A DNA stretch of 51,794 bases, taken from Lachnospiraceae bacterium. GTDB taxonomy: Bacteria > Bacillota > Clostridia > Lachnospirales > Lachnospiraceae. Below the pieces are notes generated by a model. It ran no database searches, was not told the origin of the DNA, and was given only the letters and a program-made list of their open reading frames with translations. Position 1 is the stretch's first letter. The number at the start of each line of letters is the position of its first letter. The DNA lies in assembly GCA_017411305.1 (NCBI GenBank), contig JAFQQI010000079.1, positions 81,463 through 133,256 on the forward strand. Direction: 5' to 3'. The translations under genes and the position numbers were made by a program. This document shows, in pieces, positions 25,298-34,332 of the stretch.

Positions 25298-27295
25298 ATG
25301 AACGTAGCGAAGAAGTATGGAAAATATTATTTTATGCCCCCGGTAACAACCTATGACTGGGTGAAAAAGGACACCATTGAAAAGGCACCTATCTGGTGTA
25401 GTGTGGATTTACGCGATGGTAATCAGGCCCTAATCGAACCCATGGATTTGGAAGAAAAACTACAGTTTTTCAAAATGCTGGTGGACATCGGTTTCAAAGA
25501 AATCGAAGTAGGATTCCCGGCAGCTTCTGAAACAGAATATAATTTCATGAGAGCTTTGATTGAAAGAAATATGATTCCCAATGATGTTACCGTGCAGGTA
25601 CTGACACAGGCAAGAGAGCATATTATCAAGAGAACCTTTGAAGCAGTAAAGGGTGCACCCCATGCGGTGATTCATTTGTACAATTCTACTTCTGTTGCGC
25701 AGAGAGAGCAGGTATTCCGTAAGAGTAAGGAAGAAGTAAAGCAGATTGCCATTGACGGTGCACAGCTTTTACAGAAGCTGGCAAGTGAAACAGACGGAAA
25801 CTTTACCTTTGAATACAGTCCCGAAAGCTTCCCCGGTACTGAGGTGGATTATGCCTTGGAAGTATGTAATGCAGTGCTGGATGTATGGAAGCCTACCAAA
25901 GACAATAAGGTAATTATTAATATTCCCACTACGGTACAGATTGCAATGCCCCATGTATTTGCATCCCAGGTGGAATATTTCCATAAGAACTTAAAGTACA
26001 GGGATGCGGTTGTGATCAGCGTACATCCCCACAACGACAGAGGCTGTGGTGTCAGTGATGCAGAGCTTGGTGTGCTGGCAGGTGCAGACAGAGTGGAAGG
26101 TACTTTGTTCGGAAACGGTGAAAGAACAGGAAACGTGGATATTATTACCCTTGCTATGAACATGGTGTGTCACGGTGTAGAACCGGGACTTGATTTTTCC
26201 AATATTTCCGAAATCCGTGAAACCTATGAAACCTTAACAGGGATGAAGGTGTATGAGCGTGCACCTTATGCCGGTGATTTGGTGTTTACTGCCTTCTCCG
26301 GTTCCCATCAGGATGCTATCTCCAAGGGAATGGCATGGTGGAAGGAAGGTAAGAGCGACGGTCGCTGGGATGTACCGTATTTGCCCATTGATCCCCAGGA
26401 TTTGGGCCGCGAATATGAATCCGATGTTATCCGTATCAACAGCCAGTCCGGTAAGGGCGGCATTGCCTTTATCTTAAAGCAGAACTTTGGTATGTCTCTG
26501 CCTGATAAGATGAAGGAAGAGGTAGGTTATTTAATGAAGGGGGTTTCCGATAAGAAGCACAGCGAGCTTGCCCCTTCTGATGTTTATCAGATTTTCAAGG
26601 ATACTTATATTGACCAGAGAGAGGTATTTAACGTACCGGAGTGTCACTTTAAGCAGATAGAAGACGGTATTTCCGCTGAGGTTACCATCGAACAGAATAA
26701 GGAAAGACGTGTGATTGAAGCATCCGGTAACGGACGTTTGGATGCTGTCAGCAACGCAGTGAAGATGTACTTCGGTATCAGCTACGAGCTTTCTGTTTAT
26801 GAAGAGCATGCGGTATCCCGCGGTTCCTCCTCTAAGGCTGCGGCTTATGTAGGCATTGTGAAGGATGGCAAAATGTACTGGGGCGTTGGTATTGATGAAG
26901 ATATTATCAAGAGTTCCATTGCTGCTTTGGTATCTGCAGGGAATAAACTTGCGCAAAGTGAGAATATTAAAGAGGGCAGAGAAGAACGCATTGTTGACAT
27001 CATGAATTATGTGAAAAATCACTATAAAAATGTAACCTTGGATGAACTGGCAGAGAACTTTAATCTTTCCAAGCCTTATCTTTCCAAGTACATTAAGGAA
27101 AATGCCGGCATTACCTTCCAGGAAGCGGTAAAACAGGCAAGAATGAAAAAGGCAAGAGCCATGCTGAAGGGAACCAATCAGACGGTAGAGAGCATTGCAT
27201 CTTATGTGGGATATGAAAATGTAGAGCATTTCAACCGTTTGTTTAAAAAGTCCTACGGTATCACACCCATTCAGTTCAGAAGAGAAAGCAGATAA
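25298..27295 (+). CDS. leuA: 2-isopropylmalate synthase fused to an AraC-type DNA-binding domain
   Basis: A 665-residue fusion. Residues 1-about 430 are the long-form (actinobacterial-like) LeuA, which condenses acetyl-CoA and 2-ketoisovalerate: [13 protein letters not shown] at 38-50, [11 protein letters not shown], and the metal-binding HPHND at 243-247, [18 protein letters not shown]. Residues about 430-552 match the C-terminal LeuA regulatory domain that binds leucine. From about 560 an AraC/XylS domain follows without a break: first helix-turn-helix [20 protein letters not shown] (about 580-599), second [27 protein letters not shown] (about 631-657). A normal LeuA of this class ends near 560. 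GGAGG precedes the ATG. A trigger-enzyme role, reporting leucine to DNA, is inference. Confidence 0.93.
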   Translation: MNVAKKYGKYYFMPPVTTYDWVKKDTIEKAPIWCSVDLRDGNQALIEPMDLEEKLQFFKMLVDIGFKEIEVGFPAASETEYNFMRALIERNMIPNDVTVQVLTQAREHIIKRTFEAVKGAPHAVIHLYNSTSVAQREQVFRKSKEEVKQIAIDGAQLLQKLASETDGNFTFEYSPESFPGTEVDYALEVCNAVLDVWKPTKDNKVIINIPTTVQIAMPHVFASQVEYFHKNLKYRDAVVISVHPHNDRGCGVSDAELGVLAGADRVEGTLFGNGERTGNVDIITLAMNMVCHGVEPGLDFSNISEIRETYETLTGMKVYERAPYAGDLVFTAFSGSHQDAISKGMAWWKEGKSDGRWDVPYLPIDPQDLGREYESDVIRINSQSGKGGIAFILKQNFGMSLPDKMKEEVGYLMKGVSDKKHSELAPSDVYQIFKDTYIDQREVFNVPECHFKQIEDGISAEVTIEQNKERRVIEASGNGRLDAVSNAVKMYFGISYELSVYEEHAVSRGSSSKAAAYVGIVKDGKMYWGVGIDEDIIKSSIAALVSAGNKLAQSENIKEGREERIVDIMNYVKNHYKNVTLDELAENFNLSKPYLSKYIKENAGITFQEAVKQARMKKARAMLKGTNQTVESIASYVGYENVEHFNRLFKKSYGITPIQFRRESR

Positions 27296-27314
27296 ACAGA
27301 AAGGACGATGTTCC

Positions 27315-28481
27315 ATGAGAATCAGAGGCGCGGCTGTTTACACAGAAAAAGGTGTTTTTGAAGAAAAGGACATCTATGTCAGAGAAGGCATTTTTGCGGC
27401 AGAACCTATAGGAAATGCGGCAGAATGCGAAGAAGAATACGATGCCGGGGGCTGCTATGCAGTCCCCGGTTTTACCGATATTCATTTCCATGGCTGTATG
27501 GGCAAAGATTTTTGTGACGGGACGGTAGAAGCCATTGAGACGATGGCGGCTTATCAGGCAAGAATAGGGGTAACCTGCATAGTTCCTGCCACCATGACCA
27601 TGGATGAGGATACGCTCTTTGCTACGGCTTTGGCAGCAGCAGAGTTTCAGAGAAGACAGACCATGGGTGAGTTTGCAGAAACTGCAGCTTTGTGCGGTAT
27701 CCATATGGAAGGACCGTTTGTTTCTAAGGAAAAGGCAGGAGCACAAAATCCTAAATTTGTAAAACTGCCGGATCAGAGGTTATATGAAGCCATGCAGGAA
27801 AAAAGCGGAGATATGGTGAAGCTGGTAGCAATTGCACCGGAGCTTTCCGGGGCAGAGGCATTTATCAGACAAAATCACGAAAAATCAGTGATGTCAGTGG
27901 CACATACTACTGCTGATTATGATACAGCAAAAAAAGCATTTGACGCAGGGGCAACCCATGTGACCCATTTGTACAACGCCATGCCCGGCCTTTCCCACAG
28001 GCAGCCGGGGGTAATCGGAGCAGCGGCAGATGCAGGCGTAGAGGCAGAGCTTATCTGTGACGGAATACATGTACATCCCTCAGCGGTGCGTATGGCACTT
28101 AAGCTGTTTGGTGAAGATAGGGTAATCTTTATCAGTGACAGTATGATGGCAACGGGACTTGCAGAGGGTAACTATTCCTTGGGAGGCCAGCCGGTTACGG
28201 TGTCAGGAAAGCTGGCAACCTTAAAGGACGGAACCATAGCCGGCTCTGTAAGTAATCTGACAGACTGTGTTCGATGTGCAGTCCTTGAGATGGGAATACC
28301 ACTGACCATTGCAGTCAAGTGTGCCGCAGAAAATCCGACCAAGTGCGTCGGTATCTATGACAAGTATGGAAGCATCACACAGGGGAAGGTTGCCAATCTG
28401 GTACTTTTGGACAAAAAGGATTTATCCGTAAGGCAGGTATTTTTGCAGGGGAAGCCATTGTTACAGGATGGAAGAAAATAA
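27315..28481 (+). CDS. nagA: N-acetylglucosamine-6-phosphate deacetylase
   Basis: A 388-residue amidohydrolase that removes acetate from GlcNAc-6-phosphate in amino-sugar catabolism and wall recycling. Metal and active-site motifs are seen in order: DIHFHG (H57, H59), HMEGPF (about 130-135, metal Glu), SVAHTTAD, THLYNAMP, CDGIHVHP, and the catalytic Asp in FISDSMM. AAAGGA is about ten bases before the ATG. It begins nineteen bases after leuA-araC and may be co-transcribed, though there is no obvious metabolic tie; nagB is not in the window. Confidence 0.94.
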   Translation: MRIRGAAVYTEKGVFEEKDIYVREGIFAAEPIGNAAECEEEYDAGGCYAVPGFTDIHFHGCMGKDFCDGTVEAIETMAAYQARIGVTCIVPATMTMDEDTLFATALAAAEFQRRQTMGEFAETAALCGIHMEGPFVSKEKAGAQNPKFVKLPDQRLYEAMQEKSGDMVKLVAIAPELSGAEAFIRQNHEKSVMSVAHTTADYDTAKKAFDAGATHVTHLYNAMPGLSHRQPGVIGAAADAGVEAELICDGIHVHPSAVRMALKLFGEDRVIFISDSMMATGLAEGNYSLGGQPVTVSGKLATLKDGTIAGSVSNLTDCVRCAVLEMGIPLTIAVKCAAENPTKCVGIYDKYGSITQGKVANLVLLDKKDLSVRQVFLQGKPLLQDGRK

Positions 28482-28492
28482 ATGGCAAACAG

Positions 28493-28521
28493 TTGAAAAA
28501 ACAGAATGTTTCATGTACAAT
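28493..28521 (+). promoter_or_regulatory. Probable promoter of the small membrane protein pair
   Basis: TTGAAA and TACAAT separated by 17 bases, 33 bases before the first small gene. Confidence 0.6.
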
Positions 28522-28554
28522 AGGAACAGATAGAAACGGAAAGGAAGCATAAGT

Positions 28555-28674
28555 ATGGAATTCTTTTTATTGGCAGCAGGATTTGTGGTAATTATCATAC
28601 CCGTAGTAATTGCAGTAGTTGCATCAGTAGTTTCCGCTGTAGCGGCTGAGCAGGACGATGCTTCCGAACAGTAA
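28555..28674 (+). CDS. 39-residue small membrane protein
   Basis: A very short gene: MEFFLLAAGFVV, one long hydrophobic helix (about 3-31) and a hydrophilic tail EQDDASEQ. AAAGGAAG lies about ten bases before the ATG and a good promoter precedes it, which supports translation. The next gene starts 22 bases after its stop. No family recognised; size and topology recall regulatory membrane peptides, but nothing more can be said. Confidence 0.6.
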   Translation: MEFFLLAAGFVVIIIPVVIAVVASVVSAVAAEQDDASEQ

Positions 28675-28696
28675 ATTTTTTTTGGGAGGTGTAAAC

Positions 28697-28885
28697 ATGG
28701 GATTTCCGCAAAGAAGTGATAATATTATGCAGAACATGGCCCGGGAAGTAAATTTACTGGAGCATGACCGCAGGCAGGAAGCAGAAAAGCCGATCAGCGA
28801 AAAGCAGATGAAAATGGGTAAGATTGCTTTTGGTGTAATGCTTGGAGTTCTCGTGCTCATTATTGCATTGTTTGTATTTCTTTAA
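28697..28885 (+). CDS. 62-residue tail-anchored small membrane protein
   Basis: MGFPQRSDNIMQNMAR begins a charged, helical cytoplasmic part of about 43 residues; one hydrophobic helix (about 44-62) ends the protein. GGGAGGTG six bases before the ATG decides the start at 28697 over an in-frame upstream ATG at 28658. A terminator follows. Likely co-transcribed with the 39-residue gene. Function unknown. Confidence 0.72.
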   Translation: MGFPQRSDNIMQNMAREVNLLEHDRRQEAEKPISEKQMKMGKIAFGVMLGVLVLIIALFVFL

Positions 28886-28898
28886 AAAGTAAGGAACG

Positions 28899-28926
28899 AA
28901 GGCGTATCGGAAGATGCGCCTTTTTT
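28899..28926 (+). terminator. Intrinsic terminator
   Basis: AAGGCGTATC, loop GGAA, GATGCGCCTT, then TTTTTT. Confidence 0.9.
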
Positions 28927-28996
28927 ATAAAAATTCATTAAGAAAAAGTAGGAATGTACAGTTTACAAAAGTAGTCCTGAAGAGAGATAAGAGAAA

Positions 28997-31900
28997 ATGG
29001 AAAAAGAGATTATAACAAGGAAAAATATTGAAAATAAAGAAATTCGATATGATGCTTTTATCAGCTACCGGCATACGCAACCGGATATGTTTGTAGCACA
29101 GACATTGCACCGTGAGCTGGAGGCATTCCGACTACCGAAGCATATAAAGAAAAAGCTGGGCCCTGAGGTCAAAACAAAAATAAACAGAATATTTCGGGAT
29201 AAGGATGAGTTACCCCTTGCGTCTAATCTGGCAGACCCCATTACAGAAGCCCTTTCCGGCTCCGAATATCTGATAGTAATCTGTTCTCCGAGATTGCCGG
29301 AATCCTTGTGGTGTCGTAAAGAGATACAAACCTTTATCTCCATGCATGGAAGGGAAAAGGTTTTTGCAGTATTGATAGAGGGGGAGCCAAAGGAGTCCTT
29401 TCCGGAAGAACTTCTGTACAAGGAAGAAGCAGTACCGCAGGAGGATGGCAGCGTAACGATTGTGAAGGTGCCTGTTGAACCCCTTGCTGCGGACGTCAGA
29501 GGAAACAGTAATAAAGAGAGAAAGAAAAAAATTAAAGAGGAAATGCTCCGACTTTTGGCACCTATGTTTGGTTGTACCTATGATGAATTAAGGCAGCGTC
29601 ACAGGGAACGCAAAATCAGACGTATGCTTACTTTAGCAGCAGCGGTATCTGCAGTTTGTTTTGTTTTTGGCGCAATCAGCAGCTCCATGGCGCTCAGAAT
29701 ACATGGACAAAATCAGGAAATCAAGAGTCAGAGCATGCAGATAGAAGAGCAGAATGCCTGGATAGAAGCCCAATATCAGGAATCGTTAAAGATAAATGCC
29801 GGATTGCAGGCGGATGAGGCATTCAGACTACTGGAGGAAGGAGACAGAATCGCAGCAGTTAAGACATCCGTAGAGGCATTGACAGGAGGAGAAGACTTTC
29901 AGTCAGAAGGTAACAAGGAGTTTCCTTATGTGCCTGCGGCAGAATATGCTCTTAGTGAAAGTCTTGGAGTATATTATGATGGGTGGAGTATAGTGCCGGA
30001 GTTTCTGTTAAAGCATGACACAAACGTTGTCTGGATGAAAACTTCTCCTGACCAAAAAACAATCCTTACGGTAGATGAAGCAAAGGAAATCTATCTTTGG
30101 GAGGCAGAAAGCGGCAAGAATTTATGTAAGATAGAAGACTATACGAATCAAGAGTATTTGGATGAAGAGAGAATTATTTTTCAAGATAATAAACGGATTG
30201 CGATTCTGACCCGGACAGGCGTTGATGTTCTTGACCTGTCTGGTCAAAAGATTGAAGAAATAGCGGTTGGGGAAGGAGATGAGTGGCGGTTTGCGGGACT
30301 TGTCGGAGATGGTGCAGGCAGTCATTTCCTTTATATTCTGCCGGAACAGGTAATTGTGTATGACAGCCAATCGTATACAGAGCTTTACAGAATTGAAGCA
30401 AATGAAGAGATGAAATTTACACATGAGGCAGTGATTGATCCGGAAGAAAAGGTAATTGCTCTTTCTATGGAATCGGAAACTATGTACTATCAGTCAATTC
30501 ATACCGGTGGTGTGAAAGAAAGACCGGCTGAAGCATTGGTGGCAGACTTAGATACCGGAGAAATAATAAATGAGTATTCTTTAGGCTATGAGTGGGTAGA
30601 AAAGCTGTTCTTTGCAGAAGGAATGCTTTACATGCTCAGCAATTCCAACCTTGAAAATGCAGTGAAGGATGACGGGACAGAGTCAGGTATCTTTGCGTAT
30701 GCGCATGGCAGACTGACCGGCTGCGATTTGCGTAGCGGCGGAGAAGTAAAGTGGTGTTATGACAGTGAAAGCTCTTTGAGAGATATAAATGTAAGCCGTA
30801 CCGCAGACAATGATACGGTTATGCTTGTGTCAGGAGAGGAAATTATTGCGCTTCATGGTACTGACGGAAGTTTGATTGACCGTACCGGTTGCGGAGGTAT
30901 GGTAGTGCAGCTGGATGTGATTGAGGGAACAGCCAATTTCACGGTTTATACCGAAAACGGAAGGCAAATATATGTTTACATGACGAAAGACGGCATTAAT
31001 TTTGTGGAATTTGAAGGAAAATTCCGGAATAATTCTGATGAAGTAAAGCAGATTGCGTTTGCCGAAGGCGGAAAAATCCTGTTACTGCCATATCGTTCCA
31101 ATTCGGTTACGGTAATGGATTCCCTTTTGGGAGAGCAGTACGAAATGTTTATGGAGGGGGTCAGCACAAGCAGGAATTGTATAGATGCTGACGGCCTTGA
31201 GAATCACTTGTTATTTGTCAGTGAAGATAAAATGTCTTTGATATGTGTGAAAGAAGACGGAACGCAGGTGTGGCGTAAGGAGTTGCAGGAGCCTGTAACG
31301 GCAGTCATGTTTTTTACGGAGACATCATCTAAAATAGTGATGCAACAGGGTGACCGGATTACTGTGTATCATAAGCATACAGGGGAAGAGATACTATCCT
31401 ATGTGCTGGACGCCGATGAATATAATATACGGCTTGCGGGAGCCTACATCGAAGTCATGGACTATTTGACGATAAAGCGATATGATACCATGACCGGTGA
31501 GCTGTTATACGAAAAGGATTTGTCTGAAATTTATGCCTATGGAGATGCGCTGGCATGGGATGCAGGAGGTATTGCAATTGCCTCCGTTGAAGAAGGAATT
31601 GTCAGACTGTATGATGAAGAACTGAAGGAAATACTTGGAGAAATGGAGCTGAATACTCCGTTTATTGACAAATTGTTTTTAGCAGCAGGAACCGCTTGCG
31701 GAGCGCATGGACAACCGCAGGATATGGAACTTTATGTCAGCTATAAGGATGGTAAATTGGAGCATTATTATTTCAATGGCGGCTCGGGGTTTCAGCTTCG
31801 TGAGACGATTGACGGATTCGAAGATCCGATTGAAATAATCGAAAGCGGATTTGTGGCAAATAAAATGGAAGCATATGAAATAAGAGATGCTGAAATTACG

Positions 31901-32032
31901 GCAAAGATACCCGGATTTTTGGCGCGCTCCCATAGTTATTACTATGTTGCGGGTTCCGGAGAAGAGATTTGGCGGGTGCCTGTTTATTCTGTTGATATGT
32001 TACTTGAAGAGGCAGAACCGGTGTTACAGTAA
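28997..32032 (+). CDS. TIR domain - transmembrane - beta-propeller protein
   Basis: 1011 residues. An N-terminal TIR domain (about 17-165) opens with YDAFISYRH and contains RDKDELPLASNL and WCRKE at 105-109; E109 is at the position of the NAD-cleaving Glu of enzymatic TIR domains. A basic stretch (RHRERKIRRM) precedes one transmembrane helix (about 210-231), then a coiled coil (about 236-282). The remaining 700 residues are beta-rich with repeated VWMKTSPDQKTILTVD- and LYDEELKEIL-like blades, fitting a WD40/PQQ-like propeller. A membrane-tethered sensor with a cytoplasmic NADase or signalling head is the likely design; a defence role is possible but no defence partner genes are adjacent. Only a weak GAGAG site precedes the ATG. 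Confidence 0.85.
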   Translation: MEKEIITRKNIENKEIRYDAFISYRHTQPDMFVAQTLHRELEAFRLPKHIKKKLGPEVKTKINRIFRDKDELPLASNLADPITEALSGSEYLIVICSPRLPESLWCRKEIQTFISMHGREKVFAVLIEGEPKESFPEELLYKEEAVPQEDGSVTIVKVPVEPLAADVRGNSNKERKKKIKEEMLRLLAPMFGCTYDELRQRHRERKIRRMLTLAAAVSAVCFVFGAISSSMALRIHGQNQEIKSQSMQIEEQNAWIEAQYQESLKINAGLQADEAFRLLEEGDRIAAVKTSVEALTGGEDFQSEGNKEFPYVPAAEYALSESLGVYYDGWSIVPEFLLKHDTNVVWMKTSPDQKTILTVDEAKEIYLWEAESGKNLCKIEDYTNQEYLDEERIIFQDNKRIAILTRTGVDVLDLSGQKIEEIAVGEGDEWRFAGLVGDGAGSHFLYILPEQVIVYDSQSYTELYRIEANEEMKFTHEAVIDPEEKVIALSMESETMYYQSIHTGGVKERPAEALVADLDTGEIINEYSLGYEWVEKLFFAEGMLYMLSNSNLENAVKDDGTESGIFAYAHGRLTGCDLRSGGEVKWCYDSESSLRDINVSRTADNDTVMLVSGEEIIALHGTDGSLIDRTGCGGMVVQLDVIEGTANFTVYTENGRQIYVYMTKDGINFVEFEGKFRNNSDEVKQIAFAEGGKILLLPYRSNSVTVMDSLLGEQYEMFMEGVSTSRNCIDADGLENHLLFVSEDKMSLICVKEDGTQVWRKELQEPVTAVMFFTETSSKIVMQQGDRITVYHKHTGEEILSYVLDADEYNIRLAGAYIEVMDYLTIKRYDTMTGELLYEKDLSEIYAYGDALAWDAGGIAIASVEEGIVRLYDEELKEILGEMELNTPFIDKLFLAAGTACGAHGQPQDMELYVSYKDGKLEHYYFNGGSGFQLRETIDGFEDPIEIIESGFVANKMEAYEIRDAEITAKIPGFLARSHSYYYVAGSGEEIWRVPVYSVDMLLEEAEPVLQ

Positions 32033-32147
32033 GAACAGCCATACCTGTTTATGAATTTTTTAGATTACTTAAGATTGGTTTTATTGATTTTGAGGTATGA
32101 CGGAAGTAGGATAATAGTAAAAAGAAATCTGAAAGGTGTGACCTATT

Positions 32148-32540
32148 TTGAGAGAAAAATTTTACAGATTTATGGCAGGCAGATATGGCAATGACAGGCT
32201 GAATCAGGTAATTATGATTGTGGCAATGACAGCTCTTATTATTTCCTTTTTCGGACCGAGGATTTTTTATTTATTTGCGCTGCTATGTCTGATTTACGGT
32301 TATTTTCGGATGTTCTCCAGAAATACCTACAAAAGAAGCATGGAGAATAATAAATATTTACAGTGGGAATATAAAGTTAAGCAGTTTTTTGCAAAAAAGA
32401 GAAGAGAAATGCAGCAGGCGAAGACCCACCATATCTACAGATGTCCTTCCTGCAAGCAAAAAATCAGGGTGCCCAGAGGAAAGGGCAGGATTGAAATCAG
32501 ATGTCCTAAATGCGGTCAGACCTTTATTAAGAAAAGTTAA
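32148..32540 (+). CDS. Membrane protein with C-terminal zinc ribbon
   Basis: 130 residues, TTG start with AAAGGTG about nine bases upstream (an ATG at 32172 would remove the first eight residues and is poorly spaced). Two hydrophobic segments (about 20-36 and 38-53), a basic region, then a zinc ribbon CPSC (about 102-105) ... CPKC (about 121-124) followed by GQTFIKK. Such MJ0042-like ribbons are usually regulatory or structural. The next gene follows after twelve bases, so these three genes (to 34188) form an operon with a J-domain protein, hinting at a shared, unknown membrane function. Confidence 0.8.
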   Translation: MREKFYRFMAGRYGNDRLNQVIMIVAMTALIISFFGPRIFYLFALLCLIYGYFRMFSRNTYKRSMENNKYLQWEYKVKQFFAKKRREMQQAKTHHIYRCPSCKQKIRVPRGKGRIEIRCPKCGQTFIKKS

Positions 32541-32552
32541 CAGGAGAGAAGC

Positions 32553-33401
32553 ATGTTTGGATATGTTGTAATCAATAAAGGAGAGATGAAGTTCAAGGAA
32601 TTTGATGTGTACCAATCCTATTACTGCGGACTTTGCCGTGCATTAAAGGAAAGATACGGTGTCCTTGGACAGATTAGTCTTACGTATGATATGACCTTTC
32701 TGGTAATGCTTTTGACCAGCTTGTATGAACCGGAGACCGCAAAAGGAATGACCAAATGTATTGCCCATCCTTTTGAAAAGCATCAGACCAGACGAAATGA
32801 GTTTTCTGCATACGGTGCGGATATGAATGTTCTGTTTTCCTACTATAAGTGCTTGGATGATTGGCAGGATGATAAAAAGATACTAAAGCTTGCTTATAGT
32901 AAGCTGATGAAAAAATCCTATCATAAAATCAATGGTTTTTATGTTGACAAAGTAAAAAAGATGGATGCACTGATGCGGGAATTCGGACAAAAAGAGCAGG
33001 AAAATATCGATGATATTGACAAAATGGCAGGCTTGTTCGGAGAACTGATGGGCGAAATGTTCGTGGTAAAGCAGGACGAATGGGAGGATAATCTAAGAAG
33101 GCTTGGAACCTATCTGGGGAAATTTATTTATTTACTGGATGCTTATGAGGATGTGGAAGAGGACATCAAGTCCGGCAGATTTAATCCGTTAAAGAGCAGA
33201 TATGAGAATCCGGATTTTGAAGAAGAGATTAAGACCATTTTAACCATGATGATGGCAGGCTGTTGTCAGGAATTTGAAAAGCTGCCGATTATCGATCATA
33301 TAGAAATACTCAGGAATATTCTTTATTCCGGTGTGTGGTACCGTTATGAAGCGGTGCATGAAAAAAGGAAAGTAAAAGGACAGGAATCAGAACATGCGTG
33401 A
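32553..33401 (+). CDS. DUF5685 family protein
   Basis: 282 residues, soluble and helical. The N-terminus [36 protein letters not shown] with the CGLC pair (about 28-31) is the family mark of DUF5685. DDWQDD (about 107-112) and [11 protein letters not shown] (about 200-210) place aspartates as in all-alpha prenyltransferase-like folds; this is a resemblance, not proof. AGGAGAG precedes the ATG. It overlaps the J-domain gene by eight bases, indicating translational coupling and probably a chaperone-client or complex relation. Confidence 0.82.
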   Translation: MFGYVVINKGEMKFKEFDVYQSYYCGLCRALKERYGVLGQISLTYDMTFLVMLLTSLYEPETAKGMTKCIAHPFEKHQTRRNEFSAYGADMNVLFSYYKCLDDWQDDKKILKLAYSKLMKKSYHKINGFYVDKVKKMDALMREFGQKEQENIDDIDKMAGLFGELMGEMFVVKQDEWEDNLRRLGTYLGKFIYLLDAYEDVEEDIKSGRFNPLKSRYENPDFEEEIKTILTMMMAGCCQEFEKLPIIDHIEILRNILYSGVWYRYEAVHEKRKVKGQESEHA

Positions 33402-34188
33402 CCCTTATCAGGTCCTTGGTGTGAGCAGAAATGCTACAGAGGAAGAAATAAAAAAAGCATATAAGGCACTAAGCCGGAAATACCATCCCGATGCCAATAT
33501 CAATAATCCGAATAAGGAACAGGCAGAGGAAATGTTTAAGGAAATCCAGCAGGCCTATCAGCAGGTTATGAAGGAACGTACGGAGGGCTACCGTTATCAG
33601 GGAAACGGCTATGGAAATTCCGGCGGTTATGGCGGTTCCTATGGAAATGGCTCCTACCAAAGAGGCAGCAGTAACGGAAACGGCTCTTACGGCTACGGTG
33701 GCTTTGAGGATTTTGAAGATTTTTTCGGCAGTTTCGGAGGTTTTGGCAGCTTCGGAGGAGCTTACGGAAATTACGGCGGTAATTCTACCGGTTATGAAGA
33801 GGATAATCATTTACGGGCAGCAGGAAATTATATCCGTAACGGCTACTACAAGGAAGCCAGAACCGTGCTTGATAATATGCCGGAGAGTGGCAGAAATGCC
33901 AGATGGTACTATTACAGTGCAATAGCCCATGCACAGCTGGGAAATCAGGTGGCGGCATTAGAGCATGCCAAGCGTGCTCAGTCATTAGAACCGGGTAACA
34001 GAGATTACAGCAATCTGGTATATCAGTTTGAAAACGGCGGAAGCTGGTACCGACAGAGGCAGTATACTTACGGACAGCCTTATTCCGGAGGCAGCGGGCT
34101 GTGTTTAAAGCTGTGCATTGCAAATATGCTTTGTAATGCCTGCTGCGGTGGCGGCGGTTTGTGCTGCGGCGGAGTGCCGTATTATTGA
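33394..34188 (+). CDS. J-domain (DnaJ-like) protein with Gly-rich middle and Cys-rich tail
   Basis: 264 residues. The J domain (about 3-65) has the HPD motif at 31-33 and would stimulate DnaK ATPase. A Gly/Tyr/Asn/Ser-rich, low-complexity segment (about 70-130) follows, then a TPR-like pair (about 136-208: [36 protein letters not shown]). The last 30 residues are Cys/Gly-rich ([19 protein letters not shown]) and may bind metal or be lipid-modified or membrane-associated. It lacks the DnaJ zinc fingers and is not the housekeeping DnaJ. Coupled to the DUF5685 gene by an eight-base overlap. Confidence 0.88.
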   Translation: MRDPYQVLGVSRNATEEEIKKAYKALSRKYHPDANINNPNKEQAEEMFKEIQQAYQQVMKERTEGYRYQGNGYGNSGGYGGSYGNGSYQRGSSNGNGSYGYGGFEDFEDFFGSFGGFGSFGGAYGNYGGNSTGYEEDNHLRAAGNYIRNGYYKEARTVLDNMPESGRNARWYYYSAIAHAQLGNQVAALEHAKRAQSLEPGNRDYSNLVYQFENGGSWYRQRQYTYGQPYSGGSGLCLKLCIANMLCNACCGGGGLCCGGVPYY

Positions 34189-34224
34189 TTTTCATAGATA
34201 ATAGTTTGATTGAAACAGACATTT

Positions 34225-34322
34225 TTCGGCCAAAATACAATTGGATTATAAAATAGCCGAAAAATGTTTGATTTTTGAAGTGGCTTCGGCTAAAATATAA
34301 TTGGGATATGAAATGGCCGAAA
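34225..34322 (+). repeat. Two operator-like repeats in 60-bp phase before the DUF4143 ATPase
   Basis: Two near-identical 37-38 bp units begin at 34225 and 34285, exactly 60 bases apart. Each is a dyad TTCGGC-25-GCCGAA with AAAATA(C/T)AATTGG inside, so each dyad encloses a -10-like TA(C/T)AAT. The second unit runs into the AAAGGG ribosome binding site. They fill the 144-base gap before the ATPase gene and look like autoregulatory operators. Confidence 0.75.
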
Positions 34323-34332
34323 GGGTAAAGAC

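Noticed and set aside
33469-33925. Overlapping frames on both strands within the J-domain gene
   Set aside because: Produced by the Gly/Ser-rich low-complexity segment; the J-domain frame has the motif and the site.
34225-34322. Possible CRISPR repeats
   Set aside because: Only two units, each an internal dyad, with a 23-base separation and no cas genes; better read as operators.
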